From: Acuticoccus kalidii
GTDB taxonomy: Bacteria > Pseudomonadota > Alphaproteobacteria > Rhizobiales > Amorphaceae
Direction: 5' to 3'
Length of the DNA stretch: 64,000 bases
NCBI RefSeq assembly: GCF_021556395.1
Contig: NZ_JAKGCS010000006.1
Location: 434,001-498,000 of the forward strand
A program made the position numbers and the translations under genes. Positions 16,049-25,725 of this stretch are shown here, piece after piece; the stretch's first letter is position 1; each line of letters opens with the position of its first letter. Below the pieces are notes generated by a model. That model was not told the origin of the DNA. It worked only from the letters and a program-made list of their open reading frames with translations, and did not search any database.

Positions 16049-17704
16049 TCAGACGCGCAGGGTCCGGCCACCCGGACGCTGAACGTCGCCAACGGGATCG
16101 GGGAAGGCCCCCGCCGGGTGGCGATCGCGCCGTCCACCGGGCCGCGCATCCGAGCGGCCTTCAAAGCCGCCACTCGTCCCCGGGTCTCCCGCCGCCGACG
16201 CCGTTTCGATGCTCACGTCGACCTTGCCGTAGCCCGCGCGACGGATGAGGTCGACGAGTTCGGCCCGATCGTCCTGCAACCGTTGCGCGGTGTCGCGCAT
16301 ATTGGCCGACATCGTCACCTTGAGGCCGTAGGGCGTCAGGCGAAACGTCACCGACAATGTGCCGAGCGAGGCCGGCTGCAGTTGGATCTCGACCACACGG
16401 ACGGGGCCGTCGGTGCGGGTCGGTTGGACCGTCGCCGGCTGCAGCATCGCCGAGGGACGCCCGTCGACCGGATTCGGCGCCTTGGGAATGGCCTCGAACG
16501 CCCGCTTGATCTGGTCGAGGACCGGCTCGTGACGGCTCGGCGGCGCGCGATCCGGCGCGTCCGGAACGGAGGTCTCGCGGCTCGACGCGGTCGATGTGGC
16601 TGGCGCGGTGACCTCCGGCTTCATGATGGGCGCGAAATGGGTTTCGCGGCGCACCACGCGGGGCGCATCCTCGCCCGTTGCGAGCGTGGTGTGGGTCGTG
16701 TGGGGGCGTCGGGTGAAGTCTCGCCCATGATCGCGTCCGTTCGGAGCCTGGATATCGCGGCGTTGCGGTTCCGGTGTGGCGACGAGGCGGGCGAGATCGG
16801 ATGCCGTGAGGTTCGTCGCCACGGCGGTCTCGGTCGGCATGGGCGCGGCCGGGCGCAGCGTGGTGGGCTGATGGCGCGGGTCGGGTGCTGCGCGCGCATT
16901 GTCCGGAAGCGGGCGCTCGATTGTCTCTGCCACGGTCTTCGGCGGCGCGGCGAGGCGTGGCCCGTCGCTCATGGTAGCGGGGGTGATCGGCGCGGCCGAT
17001 GCGGGGCGAAGGGCGCTCGGGCGGCGCGCCGGCCGAGGCGCGGCCTCCTCCACGGGGCGTTCGAGCGGTGAGGGTATGGGTCGCGTCGCGGCCGGCTGCG
17101 CGATCGTCGTGGCTGGGGGCTGAAGCGGCGCCTCGGTGAGCTGCGGCTTGGCGGTCACCTCGATATCGGGGCGAGGTGTGCGCGTTTCCCGCACGGGCTC
17201 ATGCCGGTCGGGCTTGCCGCGCAGTGGGTCGACGATCGGCGCGCGGCTGGTCGGCGCAGGACGGCGCGGGTCGACCGTGGGGGCGTCGTCGGCCTTGCCC
17301 TCGCTCGTCGGCTTGATCCAATGCTGATGGGGTTCGGAGCGAACGCGTTCGCCAGCCACTGGCTGCGGTCGGACCTGTGGCTCCGGGATCCGCGCGCCTT
17401 CGGGTGGGCGCGCCCGCACCGGCCGATCCTGAGCCGGCGCGAGAAGGCGGGTGAGATCGCCGTTGCGGGGGTCGCTTTTGGCGCGCGGAGGCGCCTCGGC
17501 GCCCTTCACCGTCTCCGGCGGGACGCGTTGCGGAGTGGTGATCGGCTTCGCCCCGTCATCGACCGCGAACCCCATGGCGCGGTCTGCATTGCGCATGGCG
17601 GCGTCGAGCGCCGCGCGGAAGGCTCGATCACCTTTCCGCGTCGCGACGCCCGGATCGCGCGGGGGCGACGGAAGCGGGCTCTGCTCGGCTTGCACCCGGG
17701 TCAT
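16049..17704 (-). CDS. fliK: Flagellar hook-length control protein FliK
   Basis: A 551-aa protein with a long Pro/Arg/Thr-rich disordered N-terminal part and a compact C-terminal FliK domain (about residues 415-500: EIQLQPASLGTLSVTFRLT followed by LKVTMSANMRDTAQRLQ), which resembles the LxPxxLGxVxV signature of FliK_C. It is exported as the molecular ruler and switches FlhB to filament export when the hook is complete. Its ATG overlaps the motC stop as ATGA, so it is translationally coupled. The poor conservation outside the C-domain is usual for this protein. Confidence 0.82.
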   Translation of the reverse strand: MTRVQAEQSPLPSPPRDPGVATRKGDRAFRAALDAAMRNADRAMGFAVDDGAKPITTPQRVPPETVKGAEAPPRAKSDPRNGDLTRLLAPAQDRPVRARPPEGARIPEPQVRPQPVAGERVRSEPHQHWIKPTSEGKADDAPTVDPRRPAPTSRAPIVDPLRGKPDRHEPVRETRTPRPDIEVTAKPQLTEAPLQPPATTIAQPAATRPIPSPLERPVEEAAPRPARRPSALRPASAAPITPATMSDGPRLAAPPKTVAETIERPLPDNARAAPDPRHQPTTLRPAAPMPTETAVATNLTASDLARLVATPEPQRRDIQAPNGRDHGRDFTRRPHTTHTTLATGEDAPRVVRRETHFAPIMKPEVTAPATSTASSRETSVPDAPDRAPPSRHEPVLDQIKRAFEAIPKAPNPVDGRPSAMLQPATVQPTRTDGPVRVVEIQLQPASLGTLSVTFRLTPYGLKVTMSANMRDTAQRLQDDRAELVDLIRRAGYGKVDVSIETASAAGDPGTSGGFEGRSDARPGGRRDRHPAGAFPDPVGDVQRPGGRTLRV

Positions 17705-20157
17705 GGGCTGTTCTCCAACAAGGTGTCGACCTCGGCGAGAGCCGCGGCGACGCGCTGCTCCATGGCCGTGGCATTTGCAAATGGGCCGGTGTCAATCGGA
17801 TCGGAGGGCGGCGCCGCATCGGCCGGTGCGGCGGCCGTCTCGATCGGTGTGGCGGAGGTCGTCGACGGCGCCGGAGGCGGGGCTTGGTTGTCGAGGGCTG
17901 CGAGTGCGACCGGCGGGGCCGGATCGGTTCGGTCCGGCGGAGGAAGGTCGCTCACCGTCGCGGACAGGCGCAGCGCCGCATCGAGGAGGGCACGGTCGTC
18001 GTCCGGAAGCTCCTCGTCGCGCAGCGTGTTCAAGGTGGTGAGCGCCGCGAGGAAATCAGTCGGATCCACGATCTGGGCGGCGGCCTCATAGAGGCGGCCG
18101 CGCCGGTGATCGAGGCTGTCCGGCACCGCCGTCTCCTGGACGCGCTGGGCGGCGATTTCGGCGGCGAGGCGGTTGCCGTTCTCGATCGCGGCGCGGGCGA
18201 GGAGGAGATAAAGCTCCTGCCGGCTCGCCACCGTCATCGGCTCGAGCATCGCCGCGAGCTGGTCGAAGGCCTCAGGCTCGTCGATGAAGCTCATCCGCGT
18301 CAGCGCGGCGGCGAGGCGTTGGCGGAAATTTCCGGCATAGACCGAGGTGTTGAACTTCCGCAGATAGCGGCTGACCATCCGCTCGAAGAGGTCGAGATCG
18401 TCCCGCTCGGCGGCGATGAGGACCGTGCGCCGGAGCGCCGCCTCCTCGACAAGGGTGCCGGGGCCGGTGACGCGCGCGCGGTCGAGAAGCGCTTGGGCCT
18501 CGAGGGGGTCGTCCGCGACCTCGAGTGCGGCGCGTGCGAGATACACCGCGCCGCGCACACTGTGGTCGAGGTCCTGCACGCGGAATTTCTCGAAGTGGCG
18601 CTTGGCGTCCTTGGACCGTCCTTCGACGAAGGCAAGCGCACCGGCGACCGCGGCGTCGTAAGGCGGCTCCAGCGTCTCCAGGTTGACGATGGTGCGGACG
18701 ATGGTCGGGTTGCCGCCCGACAGGGCGTAGATCGCGAGGGCATTGCCGTTCGCCCGCTCCGCCCAGATCCGGGGCGGAACCGTGAGAAAGGTCTCTCCCA
18801 GGCGGCGCGAGAGGATCCGCTGCGCGGTCATCGCCTCGACCGACCCTCGCGCGATGTCGTCTTGCAGCGTCGAGAGCATTCGGACCAGGCGGTCGGGGCG
18901 CGGGCCATCATAAGCCACGATCTCCGCCGGGGGCTCGGTCTCGGCGTCGCCATGATTTGCCGCGCCGTGGGCGGCTTTGGCGGGTTCGGACGGCCCGTGC
19001 CCGTTGTCGGTGGATGCAGACGGCGCGTCCCCGTCACTGGTGGACGCAGACGGCGCGTGCCCGTCCGTGGCGGGCTCGGCGGACGCATGTCCGCCCGTTT
19101 CGGATGGGGCGGACGCGTGCCCATCTTGGGCGGCACGCTGGCTATGGTCCGCGTCGGCCGGCTGCGGCTTCGGGGCGTTATGCTCCGCCGGGGCGCCGTG
19201 TGCCTCGCCCGGCGACGTCTCCACGTGTTGCGACGCGGACGGCGCGGCCATCTCGGATGGTGGTGGTGCGACTTCGTCGGAGACGGGCGCGTCGCCGGAA
19301 GCCGGCGGGGTGGGCGTTGCCTCGGGGGGCGCGATGGAGCTTGCGTCGGCGGGCGGGCCGGACGGCATGGTTGCCGCGGTCTCGTCCGGCCGATCGGGTG
19401 CGGTCGCCACCTGTTGGCCGGCCTCGCCGTCCGCTTCGGCGACGATCGCAGGGGCGATCGTCACGGCCAACGCGGCGCGGCGCGGGTGGCGACGCGGAAC
19501 GCCATCGGGGAGAGAGGCCGCCGCGACCGCCAGAGAGATGGTATCGGGCGGCGTTGCCGCTGCGGGGCGACGGTTTTCCGCGAGGCGGGGTGGTGCGTTG
19601 CCGGCCGCCGGAGCCGGCGCATCGACGGCGGCCTTGTCCGGCTTCGCCGTCGGGGGCGAGGCCGTGGCTTTGGGAGGATCCTGGCGCTCCCCGAGGGCGT
19701 CGAGCGCGCTACGGCGCGAGGCCGGCGGCAAGGGCGCGGCGCCGTCGTTCGCTTTGGTCGAATTGAAGGTCGGCTTGATCGAGAATTGCGCGTCGAACGC
19801 CGGAGCCGACTTGCGGCCTTGGCGTTTCGTGTCCTGCGAGGCGCCGAAGAGCTCGGACATGTCCGCGTTGGCGACCGCGATCGATGGGCCCGACAATGCG
19901 CGGTCGGCTGCGGTGAGGCGCGTGTCGTCCGTGCGGACGAACGGCGACCGCGCGGCCGGCCGGACCCGGCTCGGCCGAAGGGGCTCTGTCTCGATCCGGT
20001 CGGATCGGTCGGTGACGCTCGGGGGCAAAAGCCGCATTGGTCCGCTCGCCGGAGAGGGCTCCTGCGCATGGGCGCCGATGAGAGGCGCTGCCGCGAGGAG
20101 GGCGACGATCGCCGTCGCCTCGAGCAGGCGACGCGTCATGTCGAGGCCGCCGTTCAT
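17701..20157 (-). CDS. motC: Motility protein MotC, with unusually long low-complexity insert
   Basis: An 818-aa periplasmic protein with a signal peptide ending in AHA near residue 31. The C-terminal half, from about residue 415 (DRLVRMLSTLQDDIARGS) to 725, is a helical repeat domain matching rhizobial MotC, the protein that docks on MotB and modulates stator function. Between them lies about 370 residues of Ala/Pro/Ser/His-rich sequence with imperfect repeats such as GHASAPSETGGHASAE and GHAPSASTSDGDAPSA. Rhizobial MotC is usually near 430 aa, so this is almost twice as long. It overlaps motB and fliK by 4 bp each (ATGA). Confidence 0.85.
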   Translation of the reverse strand: MNGGLDMTRRLLEATAIVALLAAAPLIGAHAQEPSPASGPMRLLPPSVTDRSDRIETEPLRPSRVRPAARSPFVRTDDTRLTAADRALSGPSIAVANADMSELFGASQDTKRQGRKSAPAFDAQFSIKPTFNSTKANDGAAPLPPASRRSALDALGERQDPPKATASPPTAKPDKAAVDAPAPAAGNAPPRLAENRRPAAATPPDTISLAVAAASLPDGVPRRHPRRAALAVTIAPAIVAEADGEAGQQVATAPDRPDETAATMPSGPPADASSIAPPEATPTPPASGDAPVSDEVAPPPSEMAAPSASQHVETSPGEAHGAPAEHNAPKPQPADADHSQRAAQDGHASAPSETGGHASAEPATDGHAPSASTSDGDAPSASTDNGHGPSEPAKAAHGAANHGDAETEPPAEIVAYDGPRPDRLVRMLSTLQDDIARGSVEAMTAQRILSRRLGETFLTVPPRIWAERANGNALAIYALSGGNPTIVRTIVNLETLEPPYDAAVAGALAFVEGRSKDAKRHFEKFRVQDLDHSVRGAVYLARAALEVADDPLEAQALLDRARVTGPGTLVEEAALRRTVLIAAERDDLDLFERMVSRYLRKFNTSVYAGNFRQRLAAALTRMSFIDEPEAFDQLAAMLEPMTVASRQELYLLLARAAIENGNRLAAEIAAQRVQETAVPDSLDHRRGRLYEAAAQIVDPTDFLAALTTLNTLRDEELPDDDRALLDAALRLSATVSDLPPPDRTDPAPPVALAALDNQAPPPAPSTTSATPIETAAAPADAAPPSDPIDTGPFANATAMEQRVAAALAEVDTLLENSP

Positions 20158-21593
20158 GGCGTATCTCCCGTCGGCTCATAAAGGATTTCGATACGCCGGT
20201 TCTCGTCCGCCAGCGGGTCTTCCGGGCGGGAGGGCTCGCGATCCGCGAGACCTTCGACACGGGCGATCCGGTCTTCCGGAACGCCGTTTTCGACGAGCGC
20301 GTCCTTCGTCGCGTGGGCGCGGGAGAAGGAGAGGACCCAGTTGTCCGATGTGCCGCCGCGAAACGGGCGCGCGTCGGTGTGACCGCGCACCACGATGCGA
20401 CCATCGCGCGAAGCGAGGGCGCCGGCGACGCGGGCGAAAAGGTCGCTCGCTTCCGCCGTCGGGCTCGCCGAGCCGATGGGGAACATCGAGAAGGCGCTGT
20501 CGTCGGTGAGGGAGATGAGCACCTTGTCCTCGCCACCGGTTTCGTCGATGCCGACCTCGATGCCGGTCCCGGCGAGCGCATCACGGATCGCTTCAAGCGC
20601 ATCGCTGGCGTCGGAGGGGATCGGCGCCGAGGGCGGGGGAGGCGGGCTCGCCACATCGCTCGCGTCGGTCTGCGCCGTGGCGCTCGGGGGCGACGTGGTG
20701 TTGGGCGTTCCGGTGCTGTCGTCGCCGAAGGCCGCGATGATCGCCTCGGCCATCGCCGAGCGCGGGCCGACAATGACGGGCTGCGCCGTCGTCGGGGCAT
20801 CGGGCGGTGGGGCGGGCATCGGCGAGGATGTCGTGTTGGCGCTCGACGTGTTCGCCGTCGCATCGATCGTGTCGTTCGACTGATCGGTTTGGAACGGGCC
20901 GGGTTGCGGCGTGTCGGTCGGGCGCCTGTCGCGCACGTCGATGGTCGCATTCGGCGGGAGCTGGTCGGCGGCGTCGGCCGGGCCGGGGCGCAGCGTGCGG
21001 GCGACGCGGGGGGATGTCGTCTGCCAATAAGCGGGGTCGAACGGATCGCGCACGGATTCCGTCACCGCCGTCGTGCCGGTGGTGCCGAGCGTCGAATCCG
21101 GGACGTCGACCTGGACGGGGTCTTCGGGGTTCGCGTCCGAGGCGGCGGACGCCATCACGGCATAGGGGTCGTTGAAGCTCGCCCCGTCCGTCGCCTCCAG
21201 GATCCCGGCCGAATCCATCTTGTTGTCGTTGCCCTCTTCGGCGTTGCCGCCGGAGGCGATGCCGCCTTCGCCGGGACGATCGTTGCCGAGCGGGCGGGTG
21301 CCGGAGACCTCTCCCGATTCGTTGCCGCTCACCGGCGGCTCCGCGTCCTTCTGGATGTCCATGATGCCGCGCGCGTCGGTCGGCGAGGCCATGAGGTTCA
21401 TCGGATTGAAGTAGTTCGCGATCGACTTCTTGATCTCTTCATCCGTCGCGTTGACGAGCCACATGATGAGGAAGAACGCCATCATCGCCGTCATGAAATC
21501 GGCGTGGGCGATCTTCCAGACGCCGCCTTTCTTGGCGTCGGCCACCTCCTCGACCCGTTTGAGGATGATGATCTCCTGCTTGTCAGACGACAT
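20154..21593 (-). CDS. motB: Flagellar stator protein MotB
   Basis: A 479-aa inner-membrane protein. It has one transmembrane helix near residues 30-50, with the proton-carrying Asp32 in HADFMTAMMAFF, then a long periplasmic linker rich in Thr/Pro/Asp, and a C-terminal OmpA-like peptidoglycan-binding domain (GRIVVRGHTDARPF and LSFSRAHATKDAL, ending NRRIEILYE). With MotA it forms the ion-conducting stator. The start is placed at ATG 21593 (MSSDKQEI); ATG 21602 is three codons upstream. Both overlap the fliH-like gene. The linker is long, matching the presence of MotC and MotE. Confidence 0.93.
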   Translation of the reverse strand: MSSDKQEIIILKRVEEVADAKKGGVWKIAHADFMTAMMAFFLIMWLVNATDEEIKKSIANYFNPMNLMASPTDARGIMDIQKDAEPPVSGNESGEVSGTRPLGNDRPGEGGIASGGNAEEGNDNKMDSAGILEATDGASFNDPYAVMASAASDANPEDPVQVDVPDSTLGTTGTTAVTESVRDPFDPAYWQTTSPRVARTLRPGPADAADQLPPNATIDVRDRRPTDTPQPGPFQTDQSNDTIDATANTSSANTTSSPMPAPPPDAPTTAQPVIVGPRSAMAEAIIAAFGDDSTGTPNTTSPPSATAQTDASDVASPPPPPSAPIPSDASDALEAIRDALAGTGIEVGIDETGGEDKVLISLTDDSAFSMFPIGSASPTAEASDLFARVAGALASRDGRIVVRGHTDARPFRGGTSDNWVLSFSRAHATKDALVENGVPEDRIARVEGLADREPSRPEDPLADENRRIEILYEPTGDTP

Positions 21594-22404
21594 CGCGCTC
21601 ATGTCCCATGGCTTCCGCGAGGGTTTCGGCCCAGGCGCCAACCGTCGTGTCGAGCCGCGTATCGCCGACGGTGACGCTGAGTTCGATCGCGTCCGCTTCT
21701 GCGAACGCGACGCCCGATGATGCGCCCATGATCTTGCGCAGGGCCGCGATGAGATCCGGCGGTCCCTCGACGGTGAGCGACGGCGCATCCGCGCTCGCGC
21801 CGATCAGGTCGTCGAGGACGCTCGCGAAGCGGCGCACCGCGAGGTCGCGGATCGCCTGCTCGGCGATCGGCGCGAGGGCACGGCCGAACGCGTCGGAGAG
21901 CCTGGCGTGAAGGGCCTCGAACCCCGCCTCGAATTGGGTCGAGAGCGCGGCGGCCTCGTTCGTGCACCAGTCCTCCCGTGCGGTCTCGAGGGCCTTCGCC
22001 GCGGCGGCTTTCTCCTCGGCCCGCGCGGCCGCGACGGCGGCGGTGCGGGCTTTGTCGGCCTCCTTGCGCGCTTCGGCGACCGCGGAGGCGATTTGGTCCG
22101 CGACGGTGTTCGCCGTCTCGTCGAAGGAGGGGAAGGGCGATGCGCTGCGCCGGCGCGCGCCGCCGTCGATGGACGCGGCCGGTTCCGCCTCGCCGATGGC
22201 GGGTGCGGTCGCCGCCTGCGGTGTGAACGGGAGGACGCGCGCGACGGCCTGGGAGGTCGGCGCGGAAGCGGGGTCCGCCTCCGCGCGCTGGGCGAGAACC
22301 CGTGCGAGGATGCCGGGATCGAAGCGCTGGCCGTCCGTGCCGGCGGCGGGGCGGGCGGGCGCCCCTTCGCGCAGCGTCGGCAAGGTGTCAACGAAGCGGC
22401 GCAT
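21583..22404 (-). CDS. FliH-like flagellar export accessory protein
   Basis: A 273-aa protein between fliF and motB. Residues about 100-160 form an Ala/Glu/Lys-rich coiled coil (ARKEADKARTAAVAAARAEEK), followed by a globular region with GFEALHARLSDAFGRALAPIAEQAI and a C-terminal beta-rich part with VEGPPDLIAALRK, the layout of FliH/YscL proteins that hold and inhibit the export ATPase FliI. Identity is from layout and position, not strong sequence matches. It starts 1 bp after the fliF stop codon and overlaps motB. Confidence 0.65.
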   Translation of the reverse strand: MRRFVDTLPTLREGAPARPAAGTDGQRFDPGILARVLAQRAEADPASAPTSQAVARVLPFTPQAATAPAIGEAEPAASIDGGARRRSASPFPSFDETANTVADQIASAVAEARKEADKARTAAVAAARAEEKAAAAKALETAREDWCTNEAAALSTQFEAGFEALHARLSDAFGRALAPIAEQAIRDLAVRRFASVLDDLIGASADAPSLTVEGPPDLIAALRKIMGASSGVAFAEADAIELSVTVGDTRLDTTVGAWAETLAEAMGHERDVV

Positions 22405-22405
22405 C

Positions 22406-24010
22406 TCAGACGCGCTCCGCTTGCAGCAGCCACTGCTTCAGGAGAGTGGCAACCCGGTTGGAATCGTAGTCCACGACCTGCTCCAAGCGTTTCTGTGGCG
22501 TTTTGTGCATGTTGGCCTTGAGCTGCTCGATGAGGTTCACCTCGTCGGTGACCGCCTCCTGCTCGTCGGTGTCCTGCGTGGCGATCAGCTCGGCCATCGT
22601 GTTCTCGGCGGGGCGCGCCGTGAGCGCGCGGATCGCCGGGCGCAATCCGAACCAGATGAGAAGGATCGCGACGATGAGGACGATCGTGGCGTTGATGATC
22701 GTCCCGAGCTGGCGGTTGAGGGTCGCGAGGAAGCCCTCCGAAGGCAGCGCCTCGAGATGGTCGCGCTCGGGCGCGAACGGAACGGTCGCGACCTTGAGCT
22801 CGTCGCCGCGCTCCTCCGAGAAGCCCGCCGCCGTGCGCACCAACGCCCCGATATCGGCGAGCTGCGCGTCAACGGCCGGCCCGTTTTCGGCATCGGCGTT
22901 CGCCTGGAGGCGGTCCTGGTTGACGAGGACCGCGATCGAGAGGTGCTCGATGGCGAACCCGTCGCGCACACGCTCCACGACGCGGGTCGAGATCTCGTAA
23001 TTGGTGAGCTCTTCGCGGCGGTTCGAATCCTCGGTGGAATCGGCGCCGCCGGCGCCGGGGAGCTCTTCCTGCGGAATGTTCTGCTGCACCGTGACCGGCT
23101 GGTCGAGATTGCGGTTGCGCGCCGATTCCTCTTCCTTGACGGTCCGCACCGACCGTTCGACGCGCGAGGCCGGATCGAAGATCGTCTCGTTCTCGCGCGT
23201 CTTGTCGATGTTGAGCCGCGAGGTCACGCTGACGGTGAAATTCTGCACCCCGAGAAACGGCACGAGGGTTTTGCGGATCTGATCTTCCAACGTGTTGTTG
23301 GTGTCCGACTGGAGGCGGGCGAGTTTGCCGGTCGACTGGTTGGCCGGATCGCCGCCCGAGGCGAGAACGGTGCCGCGCGTGTCGAGGACGGTGACGGCGC
23401 CGATCTCCATCGCCGGGATCGCGCCGGCGACGAGGTGCCGGATCGCGTCGGCCGCTCCGTCGCCCTTCGGCCCGTCGGTGCGGATGACGACCGAGGCGGA
23501 TGCGGGTTGGTTTTGCCGGCGAAAGGAGCCTCTGTCCGACAGGACGAGATGCACGCGCGCGGCGCTGATGCCTTGCATCTCCTGGATCGTGCGGGCGAGC
23601 TCGCCTTCGAGCGCCCGGACCCGTGTCACCTCCTGCATGAAGGAGGTGAGGCCGAACGAACTCATGTCGTCGAAGAGCTCGTAACCGGCATTGGGGCTGC
23701 TCGGCAGGCCCTGTTCGGCCAGCATCATCCGTGCCGGGGCCGTGTCCGCGTGATTGACGAGGACGGCGTCGCCGTCCGGCGAGACGTCGAAGTCGATGTT
23801 CGCGTCGGCGAGGACGTTGCCGATCCGGGTCACGTCCTCCCGGTCGAGCCCGGTATAGAGGACTTCCCGTTGGGGTTGGGCGAGGTAGCTCGCGCCGACG
23901 CCGACGACGACGAGCGTCGCGATGGCGATGGCGGCGAGTGCGCTGAGGCGCCTCGGCCCCAATTCCCGTAAGTTGGTGAGCACCCGCTCGACGTGTTCGC
24001 GGCCGGTCAT
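22406..24010 (-). CDS. fliF: Flagellar MS-ring protein FliF
   Basis: A 534-aa protein with an N-terminal membrane helix (about residues 24-45), the periplasmic ring-building motifs (REVLYTGLDREDVTRIGNVL and the RALEGELARTIQEMQGISAARVHLVL segment with SDRGSFRR), a large periplasmic loop, and a second helix near 445-465 before a cytoplasmic tail that binds FliG. It forms the base on which rotor and export gate assemble. It is the first gene of the minus-strand set fliF-fliH-like-motB-motC-fliK. Confidence 0.96.
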   Translation of the reverse strand: MTGREHVERVLTNLRELGPRRLSALAAIAIATLVVVGVGASYLAQPQREVLYTGLDREDVTRIGNVLADANIDFDVSPDGDAVLVNHADTAPARMMLAEQGLPSSPNAGYELFDDMSSFGLTSFMQEVTRVRALEGELARTIQEMQGISAARVHLVLSDRGSFRRQNQPASASVVIRTDGPKGDGAADAIRHLVAGAIPAMEIGAVTVLDTRGTVLASGGDPANQSTGKLARLQSDTNNTLEDQIRKTLVPFLGVQNFTVSVTSRLNIDKTRENETIFDPASRVERSVRTVKEEESARNRNLDQPVTVQQNIPQEELPGAGGADSTEDSNRREELTNYEISTRVVERVRDGFAIEHLSIAVLVNQDRLQANADAENGPAVDAQLADIGALVRTAAGFSEERGDELKVATVPFAPERDHLEALPSEGFLATLNRQLGTIINATIVLIVAILLIWFGLRPAIRALTARPAENTMAELIATQDTDEQEAVTDEVNLIEQLKANMHKTPQKRLEQVVDYDSNRVATLLKQWLLQAERV

Positions 24011-24400
24011 CGGCCCTCCTCATGGCGATACGTTTGGTCGGTCGAAGACAGGGGCGGCGCGCGCTCATTGCGCGGACACGAGATGCCCCTCGCCCCGCCA
24101 AACTCGCTGAACTTCCTGTCCCGTGACTTGCGACTTCCGGCTTTCGCTCGCTGCGTTGCGGGCCGGTGCCGATGGATCACGGCCGCCTTGGCCCACGGCC
24201 GCGGCGCTGACGTGTGGACGAACGAGAAAGCGGCGGGCCGGAGAACCGACCCGCCGTTGAGTTGGGCCGCGCGCGGAGAAGCGGCGCGACCTGTGGGAGA
24301 GGGAGAGGCGCCGTCCGAGACGGCGCGCTGAGAGTGTGGCCGCTGGCGGCGTCTCACGCCCCCGGCGCGGCGGGGACGTGAGAACTCAGCGGGCTAGGCC
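24011..24400. other. Intergenic region between fliF and flaA
   Basis: A 390-bp region holding the fliF promoter and, further right, the probable flaA terminator (24231-24256). No small gene with a ribosome site was seen. Confidence 0.5.
24231..24256 (-). terminator. Probable flaA terminator
   Basis: On the minus strand CGGCGGGTCGG-TTCT-CCGGCCCGCCG forms an 11-bp stem with one wobble pair and is followed by CTTTCTCG. It lies about 145 bp beyond the flaA stop codon. Confidence 0.6.
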
Positions 24401-25348
24401 CTAGCGAAAGAGCGCGAGGACGTTCTGGGCCGAAGCGTTGGCGATGGAGAGGGATTCGACCGAAAGCTGCTGCTGCGTCTGCAAGGCGCGCAGACGGGTC
24501 GATTCCTCTTCCATGTTGGCATCGACCAGTGCGCCGACCGCCCGGTCGTTGGCATCCATCAAGGCCGATACGAACGATTGCTGCGATTCCGCGCGGGCGA
24601 GGTTCACACCCACCGTGTTCTGCGCCGAGATCACCTCGACCAGCGCCGTGTCGACGAGGGTGATGAGCTGATCGAGACGGGTCAGATCGTCGGCCGAATC
24701 GGTCAGTGCGCTGATGTCGATATTGACGATCGTCGCGGTGGTCGCCGCGAGTGCGCCCGCGGCGGCGACAGTTCGCTCCTGGTCGAGAATGCCGGTCTTG
24801 GAAGCGGCCGTCGTGTGGGCGTCGGTCAGCACGATGGTGGAGATGTCGAGATCGATGGTGGAAATCGAGATCCCGGCGGACGAGCGCTCGAACGAAGCGA
24901 CCACGGATTTCGTCGCGTTCCAGTCCGCCGCGGAGGTGTCGACCGCGAGGAAATTCTGTTCGTTGATGACGGATGCAGACGCCTTGTTCTGCATGTCCGT
25001 CTGGATGCCGTCGATCTGGGTCTGCACGTTCGTGCGATCGACGCCCGGCTGGCGCGCCGCGACCATGAGCTCCTTCATCTGCTGAAGGTTCTCGCGGGTG
25101 GTGTCGAGGCCGTTATAGACCACGTCCAGCGTGGAGTGGCCGAGTGCGATGGCGTCCCTCACGGCGCCGAGGGCGCCATTGTCCGAATCCGTCGTCGTCG
25201 CGATGGCCCAATAGGCGGCGCTGTCGGACGCCTGTGCGATCCGCAGGCCGGTCGAAACGCGATTGTTGGTCGTGTTGAGGCTCTGGTTGATCTGGTTGAG
25301 CGTTTGCAGCGCAACCATTGCCGCAGTGTTGGTCAGAAGGCTCGTCAT
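24401..25348 (-). CDS. flaA: Flagellin
   Basis: A 315-aa flagellin with both conserved polymerisation ends: MTSLLTNTAAMVALQTLNQIN with RVSTGLRIAQASDSAAYWAIA at the N-terminus, and ANMEEESTRLRALQTQQQL to NVLALFR at the C-terminus. The central D2/D3 region is short, as in rhizobial flagellins. ATG 25348 follows GGGGAAAG. It is a monocistronic gene with its own probable terminator and shares an upstream two-block element with the other two flagellin-type genes. The export chaperone is not adjacent; FlaF and FlbT in the plus-strand operon probably govern its synthesis. Confidence 0.95.
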   Translation of the reverse strand: MTSLLTNTAAMVALQTLNQINQSLNTTNNRVSTGLRIAQASDSAAYWAIATTTDSDNGALGAVRDAIALGHSTLDVVYNGLDTTRENLQQMKELMVAARQPGVDRTNVQTQIDGIQTDMQNKASASVINEQNFLAVDTSAADWNATKSVVASFERSSAGISISTIDLDISTIVLTDAHTTAASKTGILDQERTVAAAGALAATTATIVNIDISALTDSADDLTRLDQLITLVDTALVEVISAQNTVGVNLARAESQQSFVSALMDANDRAVGALVDANMEEESTRLRALQTQQQLSVESLSIANASAQNVLALFR

Positions 25349-25725
25349 CGTCTTTCCCCTGATGTTTACTGAAAGACATGCCGACGGGCGGCAGGGCAGG
25401 ACGGCGTCATGCCTTTGGTTCTCGGGGTGCTTCCTGCATCCTCACGAGGCGGGCACTGGCCCGACCAACCTGCGATGAAGGGCATATAAGGACTTCGGCT
25501 GGCGCGGGGCTTGCCAGCTCCCGACCGCGATCGAGAAAGAAGCGATCGGTCGCGCGATTCGCCTTGCCGGACCGATCGGGCCAACCCTTGGACGGGCGGG
25601 GGCCGCGGCCCGCTTCGCGGCGCCGCGGGCCGGGCGACCGCGCGGCGTCGCCGACGGCACGGAAACCCGCCGCGTTCTCCACCGTTGACGGCGGGGCGAA
25701 AGAAGCCTCGTTCCGCACGGCGACG
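25349..25725. other. Region between the flagellin-like gene and flaA
   Basis: A 377-bp interval containing the flaA promoter region with the shared flagellin element (25371-25413). Further right, GGCCCGC/GCGGGCC (25607-25613 with 25625-25631) forms a GC-rich stem that could end transcription of the flagellin-like gene; it has no T-run. Confidence 0.45.
25371..25413 (-). promoter_or_regulatory. Shared flagellin upstream element, flaA copy
   Basis: In the direction of transcription GGCATGACGCC (25413-25403) is followed after 19 nt by CGGCATGTCTTTC (through 25371), ending 22 bp before the start codon. The same two blocks with near-identical spacing precede the other two flagellin-type genes. 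It may be a promoter, an activator site or part of the 5' leader. Confidence 0.6.

Noticed and set aside
17884-20181. A 765-codon plus-strand frame opposite motC
   Set aside because: Shadow of motC: no start signal, an Arg/Gly-rich translation and no recognisable domain, while motC has a signal peptide and couplings on both sides.
24007-24357. A 116-codon minus-strand frame between flaA and fliF
   Set aside because: It overlaps the probable flaA terminator, has no ribosome site and gives a low-complexity translation.
25371-25413. Sigma-54 promoter in the shared flagellin element
   Set aside because: The GG and GC dinucleotides needed ten bases apart do not line up in the three copies.
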